The translations under genes and the position numbers were made by a program. Of a stretch of DNA of 64,000 bases, positions 28,523 to 37,052 are shown piece after piece. The stretch covers positions 1 through 64,000 of the forward strand of contig NZ_CAMGZA010000004.1 of the NCBI RefSeq assembly GCF_946151065.1, read 5' to 3'. This stretch comes from Microbacterium sp. Marseille-Q6965. Lineage in GTDB: Bacteria > Actinomycetota > Actinomycetes > Actinomycetales > Microbacteriaceae. Within the stretch, counting starts at the first letter, position 1. Every line of letters begins with the position of its first letter. The notes beneath the pieces are model-generated. The model made no database searches, was not told the DNA's origin, and worked only from the letters and a program-made list of their open reading frames with translations.

Positions 28523-28574
28523 GCGGCTCAGTGTGCCACGGGCCGCCGCCGCGTCGGGGTGGACCCGCGGCGGG

Positions 28575-29180
28575 TCACGACGCGTCGTCGAGCGCCGCGA
28601 GCAGGCGGGCGAGCGCGGGGATCGCCGCCTCCTCCGTGCGCAGGGCGGCGGCGCCGGCTCGTCGGCTCACCGCGCTCTCGGTGATCCGGAGCCGCCGCGC
28701 GATCTCGCGCTGACTCAGTCCCTCGGCGAGCAGGTCGTGCACCTCCCAGCCCTCGTCGGAGCGGCGGTCCCGCAGCTCCACGAGCAGCCGCAGCAGCGCC
28801 TCGACGTCGTCCGCGCCGCCCCCACCCCGCGGCTGGTGTCCCGTGACGGCCACCCGCGTGGGCGAGCGCCGCGCGCGTTCCACGGCGTCGCGGGCGTGAA
28901 CGAACGCCGGTCCCCGCGCCGCCCGCACCTGGGCGGTCGGCGTGCTCTCGACCGCGCCGACGCCCACACCGACCCGCCACTGCCGCGTGCGACACAACGC
29001 CAGGACCGCGGCGAGGGTGCGCCCGGCGTCGGAGAGCAGCGCCTGGATCTCGTCGCCGGCCGTGCGCTCCGGGGCGAGCGCGAGCGCGTCGCCGGCCGTC
29101 GCCGTGACGATGTCGATTCCCGCGGGAACGAGGTCCGGCCCCGCCTGGCTTCGCCGTTGATCCGCGGTGATCACGAACAC
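28575..29180 (-). CDS. SatD family protein with C-terminal helix-turn-helix
   Basis: A 201-residue protein resembling SatD, a family named from streptococcal acid tolerance but of unclear function. The N-terminus (FVITADQRRSQAG) and the central WRVGVGVGAVES with ARGPAFVHARDAVERA are family-like. The C-terminus holds a helix-turn-helix: EGLSQREIARRLRITESAVS at about 158-177. The start is a GTG with GAGG seven bases upstream. A well-formed promoter flanked by direct repeats lies 50-85 bp upstream, so the protein may regulate itself. Confidence 0.65.
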   Translation of the reverse strand: MFVITADQRRSQAGPDLVPAGIDIVTATAGDALALAPERTAGDEIQALLSDAGRTLAAVLALCRTRQWRVGVGVGAVESTPTAQVRAARGPAFVHARDAVERARRSPTRVAVTGHQPRGGGGADDVEALLRLLVELRDRRSDEGWEVHDLLAEGLSQREIARRLRITESAVSRRAGAAALRTEEAAIPALARLLAALDDAS

Positions 29181-29229
29181 CGCAGCGCCTCACCTGCGTC
29201 GTCCGCGCGCCCGCGCCATGAACCCATGG

Positions 29230-29264
29230 ACTCAAGTATGCGAGCTTGTGCCCACGCACTCAAG
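29230..29264 (-). promoter_or_regulatory. satD-like promoter with direct repeats
   Basis: On the minus strand, -35 TTGAGT (29258-29263), a 17-bp spacer and -10 CATACT (29235-29240). CTTGAGT occurs twice as a direct repeat (29258-29264 and 29230-29236), overlapping the -35 box and the -10 box, a layout suited to repression by a helix-turn-helix protein. Confidence 0.5.
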
Positions 29265-29275
29265 CCCCGGGGCTC

Positions 29276-29887
29276 TCACGAGCCCGCGGCGGCGCCGTTC
29301 TCCCGCGTGGACGCGGTGCCGCCCTGCTTCGCGGCGGCCTTCGTGGCCCTCTTGTGCTCGCGCACCTTCGCGAGCGATTCGCGTCCGACGATGTCGGCGA
29401 CGGAGCGGTACGACCCCTCTTCGCCATACGGCGCGGAGGCGTCGCGCCAGCCCGCGCCGCGGTAGCCGTACTGCTTGCCCAGCAGTGCGAGGAAGATCTT
29501 CGCCTTCTGCTCCCCGAACCCCGGCAGCGCCCTCAGCCGCCGCAGCACCGTGGGGCCGTCGGGCTCGTCGCGCGTCCACAGCGCCGCCGCGTCGCCGTCC
29601 CACTCCTCGACCACCGCGCGGCACAGCGACTGCACGCGAGCGGCCATCGAACCGGGGAAGCGGTGCACGGCCGGAGACTGCCGGAAGGCCTCGACGAGGG
29701 CGCCCGGGTCGTACTCCGCCAGCGTGCGCGCATCGACGGCGCCGATCCGCTCCTGGAGCTTCGCCGGCCCGGCGAACGCGGTCTCCATCGCCACCTGCTG
29801 GTCCAGCAGCATCCCGATGAGCAGCGCCAGCGGGTTCTCGGTCAGCAGGGCGTCGGCGGCGGGGTCGCCGGTGATGTCGAGGGCCAT
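29276..29887 (-). CDS. HhH-GPD superfamily protein
   Basis: A 203-residue protein of the small actinobacterial HhH-GPD group (the TIGR03252 type, as I recall). The helix-hairpin-helix with Gly/Pro-rich turn is LRALPGFGEQKAKIFLALLG near residues 115-134. The N-terminus contains LALLIGMLLDQQVAMETAFAG, typical of DNA glycosylase folds. The family is thought to act in base-excision DNA repair, but members are poorly studied and no catalytic Lys is obvious. The ATG at 29887 is used; an open frame continues upstream to 30073 but lies inside the aminotransferase gene. The tail is Lys/Ala-rich. Confidence 0.72.
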   Translation of the reverse strand: MALDITGDPAADALLTENPLALLIGMLLDQQVAMETAFAGPAKLQERIGAVDARTLAEYDPGALVEAFRQSPAVHRFPGSMAARVQSLCRAVVEEWDGDAAALWTRDEPDGPTVLRRLRALPGFGEQKAKIFLALLGKQYGYRGAGWRDASAPYGEEGSYRSVADIVGRESLAKVREHKRATKAAAKQGGTASTRENGAAAGS

Positions 29888-29912
29888 GGATCCATTCTCC
29901 CGAATCGGCGAC

Positions 29913-31112
29913 TCAGGCGCGGCGCGTCTGAAAGCGGGCGATGCGCGTGAGGGCCTCGTCCACCGCCGCGGGCCCGGCCGCAAGGGAGAGGCGGATGAAG
30001 GTGCGCCCGCCGACCGCGTCGAAGTCGGCGCCCGGGACGACGGCGACGCCCTCCTCTTCGAGCAGCGCGGCACACCACGCGGAGGAGTCCGGGAACGGGC
30101 CCAGCCGCGGCGCGATGTCGGCGTAGACGTAGAAGGCGCCGTCCGCGGGGGCGATGGTGCCCCAGCCCAGCGCGCTCAGGCGCGCGAGCAGCAGCGCGCG
30201 TGAGGCGGCGAACTCCCTCACGCGGCGCTCGGCCTCGGCGTAGGACTCCTCCTCGAAGGCGCCGAGCGCGGCGAGCTGCGCCGGCGCCGGTGGGCACAGG
30301 GCGAGGTTGCCGGCGAGGGCGTCGGCGGGCGCGCGCAGGTCGTCGGGCACGAGCATCCAGCCGAGCCGGAAGCCCGTCATGCCCCAGTACTTCGAGAACG
30401 ACGAGACGACGATCGCGTCGCGGTCGAGCTCCCATGCGCTCGTGCCGCGGGCGCCGGGTGCCGACGGATCGTCCGGGTAGGCGATGCCGTGGTAGATCTC
30501 GTCGCTCACCAGCCGGGCTCCCCTGCGCCGGCACCAGTGGGAGAGCGCAGCGAGCTCGTCTCGGCCGATCATGGTGCCGGTCGGGTTCGCCGGCGATGCC
30601 ACCACGAGGCCGGCGATGGGGCCGCCGTCGGCGACGGCGGCGTCCAGCAGTTCCGGCGTGGGCTGGAAGCGCACCTCCGGGCCGCAGTCGAGCTCGACCA
30701 CCTCGCAGCCGAGCGAGCGCAGGATGTTGCGGTAGGCGGGATAGCCCGGCCGCGCGAGGGCGACTCGGTCGCCGTGCTCGAACGCCGACAGGAACGCGAG
30801 CAGGAACGCACCCGACGATCCCGTGGTGATTGCGACCGAGCGAGGGTCGACGTCGAGCCCGTACCAGCGTGCGCAGTGCGACGCGAGGGCTTCGCGCAGC
30901 TCAAGCGTGCCGAGGGCCGGCGTGTATCCCAGCGCATGGCGGGCGGCGTGGAGGCGCTGGGCGCGCTCGTGCACGGCCACCGGCGCTCCACCGGAGGGTT
31001 CGCCCGCGCACAGCGACACGACGTCGCGCCCGGCCGCGCGTAGTTCCGCGACGCGGTCCAGGATCCGCATCACCTCGAACGGCGGCACCTGGGATCTGCG
31101 CGACGGCGACAT
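29913..31112 (-). CDS. Pyridoxal-phosphate aminotransferase, class I/II
   Basis: A 399-residue fold-type I aminotransferase of the aspartate/aromatic aminotransferase group. The PLP Lys is residue 241 in SSFSKYWGMTGFRLGW. Others are ASPANPTGTMIGRDEL and LVSDEIYHGIAY, with the Asp and Tyr that contact the cofactor, and the C-terminal RLSLAAG with the substrate-binding Arg region. The amino acid substrate is not clear from sequence. It starts 111 bp downstream of hemA on the same strand; the HhH-GPD gene follows after 25 bp. Confidence 0.87.
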   Translation of the reverse strand: MSPSRRSQVPPFEVMRILDRVAELRAAGRDVVSLCAGEPSGGAPVAVHERAQRLHAARHALGYTPALGTLELREALASHCARWYGLDVDPRSVAITTGSSGAFLLAFLSAFEHGDRVALARPGYPAYRNILRSLGCEVVELDCGPEVRFQPTPELLDAAVADGGPIAGLVVASPANPTGTMIGRDELAALSHWCRRRGARLVSDEIYHGIAYPDDPSAPGARGTSAWELDRDAIVVSSFSKYWGMTGFRLGWMLVPDDLRAPADALAGNLALCPPAPAQLAALGAFEEESYAEAERRVREFAASRALLLARLSALGWGTIAPADGAFYVYADIAPRLGPFPDSSAWCAALLEEEGVAVVPGADFDAVGGRTFIRLSLAAGPAAVDEALTRIARFQTRRA

Positions 31113-31223
31113 TCCCCCAGTCTCGCAGGCAGGCCGTGAAGCCGGGCGCCGTCGCGTGTGCCAGGAGGACCCCGCCCCGCCGCGGCACGGTCGGCGGGAG
31201 CCAGCGACTCGCCGCGCGAGCGC

Positions 31224-32510
31224 TCAGGCGGTGGCCTCGCCGCGGTACGGGCAGGTTGCCGCGTCGGGCTCGCCATGATCCGCCGCCGGCCGCGCGTCGA
31301 TGCCGAACAGCGTCTCCAGCGCCTCGAAGACATCGTCCGCGCGACCCTGCGCGGCGAGCTCGCGCGCGCGGGCGGTGGGCGTGTGCAGCAGTCGGCCGAC
31401 CATGTGGCGCAGCGCCTGCTCGATGCGCTCGTCGTCGCCGCGGCCCTTGCCACGCCCGATCTCCGCATCGAGCAGCTCGAAGACGTGCTCGCGCAGGGCG
31501 ACGATCGCGGGCGCCGCGCTCTGCTCGCGACCCACGAGGTGGAACTTCGCCGCCGCGTCGCGCACCATGCGGCGCGCGTCATCGTGAGCGCGCAGCTCCT
31601 CGAGCGGCGCGTGCAGGCGGATGGTCTCGAGATCGAGCAGCGTCATGCCCTCGAGCTCGGCGACCTCGGCGGAGACGTTACGGGGCAGACCGAGATCGAT
31701 CACGAAGCCGCGGCCGCGGTAGCCGCCCCTGCGCAGCAGCTCGGGGGTGACCACCGGCTCCTCGTTCGAGGTGCACGTGATGACGAGGTCGGCGCGTGCC
31801 GCCGCCTCGGCGAAGCCGGCAGCCTCGACGAACGCGATCTCGTGCTTGGCGGCGAAGCGCGCTCCGCGCCCCGAGGGGGAGTGCACGGTGATGTCGGTCA
31901 CGCCGTGGTCGCGCAGCGCGGCGAGCGTGGCGGCGGCGTAGGCGCCCGTGCCCACGAGCAGCGTGCGCAGGCCGCTCCAGTCGGCGATCCGGCTGTCGGC
32001 CAGCTCGAGCGCCAGTCGCACGAGCGAGCGCCCGGCGCGCCCGAGGGCCGTGGCGTTCTTGACGCCCTTCTGCGTCTCGGTCGCGCGCTGGAACAGGCGC
32101 TCCAGCTCGGGCGAGGTGGCGTCGAACGAGCGGGCGTCGTCGAGGGCGCGGCGCACCTGTCCCGCGATCTCGCCCTCGCCGATCACGACCGACTCGAGGC
32201 CGGAGGCCACGGAGAAGAGATGCTCGGCGACGCGGCCGCCGGCCTTGACCTCGTACGCGCCCTCGAGCTCGCTCGGGCTGACGCCCGTGGCGGTGTGAAG
32301 GGCATGCAGCGCCGCCTCGACGCCCTGCACCTCGGCCCCGTCGGGAACCTCGACGTAGGCCTCGACGCGATTGCACGTGGAGAGCACGACCGCACCCTGC
32401 ACCTGCTCACGGCCGGCGATGAGCGGCGCCACGGGCGCGGCGTGCGTGGAGAGCCGTTCGAGCAGATCGAACGGGGCGGTCTTGTGACTCGCGGTGACGC
32501 ACAGCAGCAC
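31224..32510 (-). CDS. hemA: Glutamyl-tRNA reductase
   Basis: Reduces glutamyl-tRNA to glutamate-1-semialdehyde with NADPH, the first committed step of heme synthesis by the C5 route. It has 428 residues. The catalytic Cys46 lies in VVLSTCNRVEAYVE, the family signature. The NADPH domain has LLVGTGAYAAATLAAL near 185, where the second glycine of the usual GxGxxG is changed. ASGLESVVIGEGEI is also conserved. The start is a GTG with TAGAAT eight bases upstream and no ribosome site. It is divergent from hemE. Confidence 0.94.
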   Translation of the reverse strand: MLLCVTASHKTAPFDLLERLSTHAAPVAPLIAGREQVQGAVVLSTCNRVEAYVEVPDGAEVQGVEAALHALHTATGVSPSELEGAYEVKAGGRVAEHLFSVASGLESVVIGEGEIAGQVRRALDDARSFDATSPELERLFQRATETQKGVKNATALGRAGRSLVRLALELADSRIADWSGLRTLLVGTGAYAAATLAALRDHGVTDITVHSPSGRGARFAAKHEIAFVEAAGFAEAAARADLVITCTSNEEPVVTPELLRRGGYRGRGFVIDLGLPRNVSAEVAELEGMTLLDLETIRLHAPLEELRAHDDARRMVRDAAAKFHLVGREQSAAPAIVALREHVFELLDAEIGRGKGRGDDERIEQALRHMVGRLLHTPTARARELAAQGRADDVFEALETLFGIDARPAADHGEPDAATCPYRGEATA

Positions 32511-32622
32511 GAGAAACGATTCTACAGCCTGTCGAAGCTTTTCCTGAATGATTCATGATTAGGGTCCCCTTACCGCCGGAAGGCACAGGGATCCCACGGG
32601 GGCCCGTGGCAAGAATGGACGC
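32511..32622. promoter_or_regulatory. Divergent hemA/hemE promoter region
   Basis: On the minus strand TAGAAT (32519-32524) lies eight bases before the hemA GTG. On the plus strand AAGAAT (32611-32616) lies six bases before the hemE ATG. Neither gene has a Shine-Dalgarno site. Between them is an AT-rich island, unusual here, with the palindrome TGAATGATTCA and an overlapping second ATGATT, a candidate operator for joint heme or iron control. Confidence 0.5.
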
Positions 32623-33663
32623 ATGACCTCCTCGTCCGCGCTCGTGCGCGCGCTGCAGGGCGACCGCCCCGCGTCCGCTCCCATCTGGTTCATGCGACAG
32701 GCCGGGCGATCGCTCCCGGAGTATCGCGAGCTGCGCGTCGGGACGCGCATGCTCGACGCGTGCCTGACCCCCGACCTCGCGGCGGAGATCACGCTGCAGC
32801 CGGTGCGACGTCATGGCGTGGACGCCGGCATCTTCTTCAGCGACATCGTGGTGCCGCTGCGCCTCGCGGGCGTCGAGGTCGAGATCGAGCCGGGGCGCGG
32901 CCCCGTCTTCGCCGCCCCCGTCCGCACGGCCGACGACGTGGCGCGCGTCACCTCGATCGATCCCGAGGAGGTCGCCGCGGCGGCGGCGCCGATCCGCGAG
33001 GCCGTGCGCCTGACGACCGCCGAGCTCGGCGAGACGCCGCTCATCGGCTTCGCCGGCGCACCGTTCACGCTCGCGGCGTATCTGGTGGAGGGCGGCCCGT
33101 CGAAGGAGCACCTGCGCGCCCGCGCCATGATGCACGCCGACCCGGATTCCTGGCACCGCCTCGCGGGCTGGCTCTCGCGTGTGTCGCGTGCGTTCCTCGG
33201 CGCCCAGATCGAGGCGGGCGTGGCCGCCGTGCAGCTGTTCGACTCGTGGGCCGGCTCGCTCTCCCCCTCGGCTTTCCGTGCCTTCGTGGCACCGCACTCG
33301 CGGGCGGCGGTGGCCGACCTGCCCGTGCCCGTGATCCACTTCGGGGTCGGGACGGGACCGTTCCTCGCCGACATGCGCCTCGACGGCGTCGCCGACGCGG
33401 TGGGGGTGGACTGGCGCCTGCCGCTCGACGAGGCCGCCCGGATGGTCGGCCCCGACACGACACTGCAGGGCAACATCGATCCGGCGCTGCTCGGAGCCCC
33501 GTGGCCCGTGCTCGAGGCGCACGTGCGCGAGGTGCTGCAGCGCGGGCGGGCCGCCCGCGCGCACGTCGTGAACCTGGGCCACGGCGTCCCGCCCGAGACG
33601 GACCCGGGCGTGCTGACGCGGATCGTGGAACTCGTGCACGCGGAGGGGAGCGGGGCGGAGTGA
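32623..33663 (+). CDS. hemE: Uroporphyrinogen decarboxylase
   Basis: Removes four carboxyl groups from uroporphyrinogen III to give coproporphyrinogen III. It has 346 residues, the normal length. The N-terminal signature [19 protein letters not shown] carries the two substrate-binding Arg residues; [13 protein letters not shown] supplies the catalytic-region Asp, and [13 protein letters not shown] is the C-terminal signature. It shows the leaderless pattern of a -10 then six bases and ATG. The next gene starts within its stop codon. Confidence 0.95.
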   Translation: MTSSSALVRALQGDRPASAPIWFMRQAGRSLPEYRELRVGTRMLDACLTPDLAAEITLQPVRRHGVDAGIFFSDIVVPLRLAGVEVEIEPGRGPVFAAPVRTADDVARVTSIDPEEVAAAAAPIREAVRLTTAELGETPLIGFAGAPFTLAAYLVEGGPSKEHLRARAMMHADPDSWHRLAGWLSRVSRAFLGAQIEAGVAAVQLFDSWAGSLSPSAFRAFVAPHSRAAVADLPVPVIHFGVGTGPFLADMRLDGVADAVGVDWRLPLDEAARMVGPDTTLQGNIDPALLGAPWPVLEAHVREVLQRGRAARAHVVNLGHGVPPETDPGVLTRIVELVHAEGSGAE

Positions 33664-35183
33664 GCGAGGACCTCGAGCGCCTGCACAAGCGGGCCATCGA
33701 CACGCGGGTCGCCGTCATCGGCGGCGGTATCGGCGGGCTGGTCGCCGCGCTCGAGTTCGCCAAGCTCGGCATGCACGTCACGGTGTACGAGGCGCGGGAC
33801 CGCGTGGGCGGTGCCGTGCGATCGGGCGAGGTGGACGGTCTGCGTCTCGACCTGGGCGCCGAGAGCTTCGCCACGCGCGGCGGGCACGTGCGGGCGCTCG
33901 TCGACGAGCTCGGGCTCTCCGACCTCGTCGTCGAGCCGGGCACCGGCGCGGGGGGCGCGTGGGTCGCGGGGCTTCCCGGCGGCGACGCCGCGCCCCTGCC
34001 GGTCGGGGGCATCCTCGGCATCCCCGCCAACCCCTTCGCAGACGATGTGCGCCGCATCATCGGGTGGGGCGGCGCGTGGCGCGCCTACCTCGATCGGGTG
34101 CGGCCGCTGCTCACCATCGGGCGGGACCGCAGCCTCGGCCATCTCGTGCGCACACGCCTGGGCGAGCGAGTACGGGATCGGCTCGTCGCGCCGGTCACCC
34201 ATGGCGTCTACTCCGCCCACCCCGACGACATCGATCCGGACGTCGCCGCGCCGGGACTGAACGGCGCGCTGACGAAGACGGGGTCGCTGCTCGGCGCGGT
34301 CGAGCTGCTGCAGCGTGAGCGCCGCTCCAAGGCCGGCGCCCCCGGGGCGGCCGTGCAGGGCCTCCGCGGCGGCATGGGCGCGCTCGTCGACGCGCTGACG
34401 GCTCGCCTCGCGTCGATGGGCGCGCGCGTGCACACCGGCGCCCCCGTCACCGGCCTCGAGCGCGCGGACGACGGCTGGCTCGTCATCGCTCCCGCTGTGG
34501 CGGACCGGGCCCCGGCCGAGCCCAGGGACGACGCCCCGGCGGAGGGCGAGCCCGACGTCGGGGCCGCCGCGGATGCCGCGTTCGATCTCGTCGTCGTCGC
34601 CACGGAGGAGCCGGCGGCGCGGCGCCTGCTGGCGCCGCACGCGTCCGGCCTGGCCGCCGAGCCGCCGCGCCCCGGCCCCGTCGTGCACGTCGGCACGCTC
34701 GTGATCGACGCCCCCGAGCTCGACGCCGCCCCGCGCGGCACGGGCGTGCTCACCGTGCCCGGCTCCTTCCGCGCCAAGGCGCTCACCCATGCCACGGCGA
34801 AGTGGGGCTGGATCCGGGACGCCGCGGGTCCGGGCCGCCACGTCGTGCGCGTGTCGTTCGGGGCTCAGGACGACGAGCCCGCCACGGAGGGGCTCGGCAC
34901 CGCCGAGGCGGCCGAGCTCGCGCGCGAGCAGGCGTCGGCGCTGTTGGGCGTGCCGCTCGCGCGCGACCGCGTGCGCGGCTTCGCCCTGGAGCGCTTCGCG
35001 CAGTCCCAGCCGGCGGCCTCCATCGGCCGTCGCGAGGCGGCCCGACAGGCACGCGCCGCGGTCGAGGCGGTGCCGGGCGTCGGGGCCGTGGGCGCCTGGC
35101 TCTCGGGGACCGGCCTGGCGCAGGTGGTGCCCGACGCCCTCGCCGAGGCGGAGCGCCTGCGCCGCGCGGCGCTGTTCGGCTGA
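33660..35183 (+). CDS. cgoX: Coproporphyrinogen III / protoporphyrinogen oxidase (HemY/CgoX type)
   Basis: An FAD protein of 507 residues that removes six electrons from the porphyrinogen. In actinobacteria with hemQ the natural substrate is coproporphyrinogen III. The FAD-binding dinucleotide motif is [19 protein letters not shown] near residue 21, followed by [24 protein letters not shown] is family-specific. The C-terminal FAD block ends with [18 protein letters not shown]. Residues about 280-305 form an Ala/Pro/Glu-rich acidic insertion not expected in the fold. A GTG start overlaps the hemE stop. Confidence 0.9.
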   Translation: MSEDLERLHKRAIDTRVAVIGGGIGGLVAALEFAKLGMHVTVYEARDRVGGAVRSGEVDGLRLDLGAESFATRGGHVRALVDELGLSDLVVEPGTGAGGAWVAGLPGGDAAPLPVGGILGIPANPFADDVRRIIGWGGAWRAYLDRVRPLLTIGRDRSLGHLVRTRLGERVRDRLVAPVTHGVYSAHPDDIDPDVAAPGLNGALTKTGSLLGAVELLQRERRSKAGAPGAAVQGLRGGMGALVDALTARLASMGARVHTGAPVTGLERADDGWLVIAPAVADRAPAEPRDDAPAEGEPDVGAAADAAFDLVVVATEEPAARRLLAPHASGLAAEPPRPGPVVHVGTLVIDAPELDAAPRGTGVLTVPGSFRAKALTHATAKWGWIRDAAGPGRHVVRVSFGAQDDEPATEGLGTAEAAELAREQASALLGVPLARDRVRGFALERFAQSQPAASIGRREAARQARAAVEAVPGVGAVGAWLSGTGLAQVVPDALAEAERLRRAALFG

Positions 35184-35210
35184 GGCGCATGTTTTACCGC
35201 GCGGCGACGG

Positions 35211-35253
35211 ATTCCGCAAGCGGAATGCATCCCGAGAGGTCGCGGGCTATCGT
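35211..35253 (+). promoter_or_regulatory. Promoter with 16-bp palindrome upstream of the small envelope genes
   Basis: ATTCCGCAAGCGGAAT (35211-35226) is a perfect palindrome, and TATCGT at 35248-35253 is a good -10 box. This makes a separate promoter inside the heme cluster for the three small genes, with a likely operator upstream. Confidence 0.4.
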
Positions 35254-35290
35254 GGGACCACGACGCACTCCGACGACGTGAGGAGACCCC

Positions 35291-35611
35291 ATGAGGGGCA
35301 AGGTGGGACTCGTGATCGGGCTCGGTGTGGGCTACGTGCTCGGCACCCGCGCCGGTCGCCAGCGGTATGAGCAGATCAAGGTCCAGGCTCTCAGGCTGTG
35401 GAACCTCGACCCGGTTCAGGAGCAGGTCGGTCGGGCGAAGCGCCTCGCGACCTCCGGTGCCATGAAGGTGCCCAGCATCGCGTGGGGCGGCCTGGTCGGG
35501 GTCGTCAAGACCGTGGCCTCCCCCTCCGGCACCCCCGGGCAGAAGCTCGACGCCGTGATCGACGAGGCGAAGGACACGGTCGACGACGTGAAGAAGGCCG
35601 CGGACGACTGA
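35291..35611 (+). CDS. YtxH-like small membrane-associated protein
   Basis: A 106-residue protein. The N-terminal hydrophobic segment VGLVIGLGVGYVLGTRAGRQ (residues 5-24) followed by RYEQI is typical of YtxH-like proteins. The rest is amphipathic and ends in an acidic/Lys-rich helix (DEAKDTVDDVKKAADD). GAGGAG precedes the ATG. Function is not established; related proteins are associated with stress or the envelope. The next gene starts at its stop (TGATG). Confidence 0.68.
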   Translation: MRGKVGLVIGLGVGYVLGTRAGRQRYEQIKVQALRLWNLDPVQEQVGRAKRLATSGAMKVPSIAWGGLVGVVKTVASPSGTPGQKLDAVIDEAKDTVDDVKKAADD

Positions 35612-36036
35612 TGTCCCCGCGCACCTCGCGTCGGTCGCCGGTGCGCGACCGCGCCGACGATGGCCTGCTGACGCTGATCGGCGACGTGCCCGGACTCGTC
35701 TCCGACCTGGTGAAGGCGGAGCTGCGCGCGGTCAAGGGCTACGTCGGGCAGCTCGCCAAGCACGGCGGGCTCACCGCGGTGTTCGGGATCATCGCCCTGT
35801 TCTTCCTGTTCTGGACGATCCCGGCCTTCCTCGCGTTCTTCGTCATCCTGCTGGACCTGTGGATGCCGCTGTGGGTCGCGGCGCTCATCGTGGTGGTCAT
35901 CGGGATCGTCCTGGCCGCCGCCGCGGGCGCCTGGGCCTACTTCGGTCACATCCGAAAGATCCAGCAGCTCGACGGGCCCCGAGACGCCGTGAAGACCGAT
36001 GTGCGCATCGTGAAGGAGTTCGCCGATGAGTTCTGA
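35611..36036 (+). CDS. Actinobacterial Holin-X family membrane protein
   Basis: A 141-residue protein with two close transmembrane segments (about 57-82 and 85-110: IIALFFLFWTIPAFLAFFVI; WVAALIVVVIGIVLAAAAGA). An N-terminal amphipathic part contains GDVPGLVSDLVKAELRAVKG, the usual start of the Holin-X (PF07332) domain. Despite the name this family is chromosomal in actinobacteria and not proof of a prophage. It overlaps both neighbours and so is probably made with them. Confidence 0.75.
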   Translation: MSPRTSRRSPVRDRADDGLLTLIGDVPGLVSDLVKAELRAVKGYVGQLAKHGGLTAVFGIIALFFLFWTIPAFLAFFVILLDLWMPLWVAALIVVVIGIVLAAAAGAWAYFGHIRKIQQLDGPRDAVKTDVRIVKEFADEF

Positions 36037-36301
36037 CGCCCTGCCGAAGACCGTGGTGCCCAGCGGCATCACCGACGAGGTCGAGCTTGCCAGGGCCGAG
36101 CTGCGGGCGGCGCTCGCGGCCATCGAGCAGAAGGCCAACTTCCCGGCGCGCGCGGCCGAGGCCACGGAGCGCACGATGACCCGGGCCCGGGCGTTCGCGC
36201 GCCGCGAGCCGGGGGTCGCGGCGGCGGGCGCCGTCGCGATCGCCGCGGCGGTCGGAGCGGCCGTGTGGGGCCTCGTGACCCTGCTGAGCAAGCGCGGCTG
36301 A
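36026..36301 (+). CDS. DUF3618 family protein
   Basis: A 91-residue protein. The DUF3618-like core is VELARAELRAALAAIEQKAN (about 19-38), followed by a positively charged stretch and one transmembrane helix near residues 64-86 (AGAVAIAAAVGAAVWGLV). DUF3618 genes usually follow Holin-X genes, as here, with an 11-nt overlap. The function is unknown; a small envelope complex with the two preceding products is plausible. Confidence 0.7.
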   Translation: MSSDALPKTVVPSGITDEVELARAELRAALAAIEQKANFPARAAEATERTMTRARAFARREPGVAAAGAVAIAAAVGAAVWGLVTLLSKRG

Positions 36302-36350
36302 CGCCGCAGACGCGGATCTATCACTCACCTCGCGGTGGGAGAATGACGGC

Positions 36351-37052
36351 ATGGCGGACAACCAGCCCCTCGATCAGACCGACGCCCCCGAGCGCTCCGG
36401 CGACGACTACAGCCTGTGGGCCGTGTGGCGACGCAACCCGGCGCAGCCGGTGACGGAGGTCGACCCGACGGAGCTCGAGAACATCGTCGGCTTCCTCTCC
36501 GAGCGCGGCGTGACCGTGCGCGGCTTCTATGACGTCAGCGGGCTGCGGGCCGACGCCGATCTCATGGTGTGGCTGCACGGCCCCGTGCCCGAGCACCTCC
36601 AGAAGGCGGTGCGGCGCCTGCGCCGCACCGAACTGCTGCGCCCCCTGCTGCCCACGTGGAACGGGATGGCGGTGCACCGCGACGCCGAGTTCAACAAGCG
36701 GCACGTGCCCGGCTACCTGCGCGGCATCGCCCCCAAGGAGTGGTTGACGGTCTACCCGTTCGTGCGCAGCTATGAGTGGTATCTGCTGCCGGACGAGGAG
36801 CGCCGCGCGATGCTCGCCGACCATGGCCGCAAGGGTGCCGCCTTCACCGGCGTGACCGCCAACACGATGGCAGCCTTCTCGCTCGGCGACTACGAGTGGA
36901 TGCTCCCCATGGAGGCGGACGAGCTCACCGATCTCGTCGACATGATGCGCGAGCTGCGCTACACCGAGGCGCGCCGCCACGTGCGCGAGGAGGTGCCCTT
37001 CTTCACCGGTCGCCGGATCCCCCTCGACGAGATCCCGGAAGTGCTGCAGTGA
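36351..37052 (+). CDS. hemQ: Coproheme decarboxylase
   Basis: Converts coproheme to heme b with hydrogen peroxide, the last step of the coproporphyrin-dependent route. It has 233 residues of the chlorite-dismutase fold. Key residues are visible: the reactive Tyr135 in YPFVRSYEWYLLP and the proximal heme ligand His158 in DHGRKG. The distal Arg/Gln position of true chlorite dismutases is not present. GAGAAT at 36339-36344 lies exactly six bases before the ATG, so the gene seems to have its own leaderless promoter. Its end overlaps hemC. Confidence 0.93.
   Translation: MADNQPLDQTDAPERSGDDYSLWAVWRRNPAQPVTEVDPTELENIVGFLSERGVTVRGFYDVSGLRADADLMVWLHGPVPEHLQKAVRRLRRTELLRPLLPTWNGMAVHRDAEFNKRHVPGYLRGIAPKEWLTVYPFVRSYEWYLLPDEERRAMLADHGRKGAAFTGVTANTMAAFSLGDYEWMLPMEADELTDLVDMMRELRYTEARRHVREEVPFFTGRRIPLDEIPEVLQ

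Noticed and set aside
29888..30073. Longer N-terminus of the HhH-GPD protein
   Set aside because: The extra 62 residues lie inside the aminotransferase gene and read as Ser/Arg-rich shadow sequence.
35611..36036. Holin gene as a sign of a prophage
   Set aside because: Holin-X proteins are ordinary chromosomal genes in actinobacteria, and no other phage gene is near.
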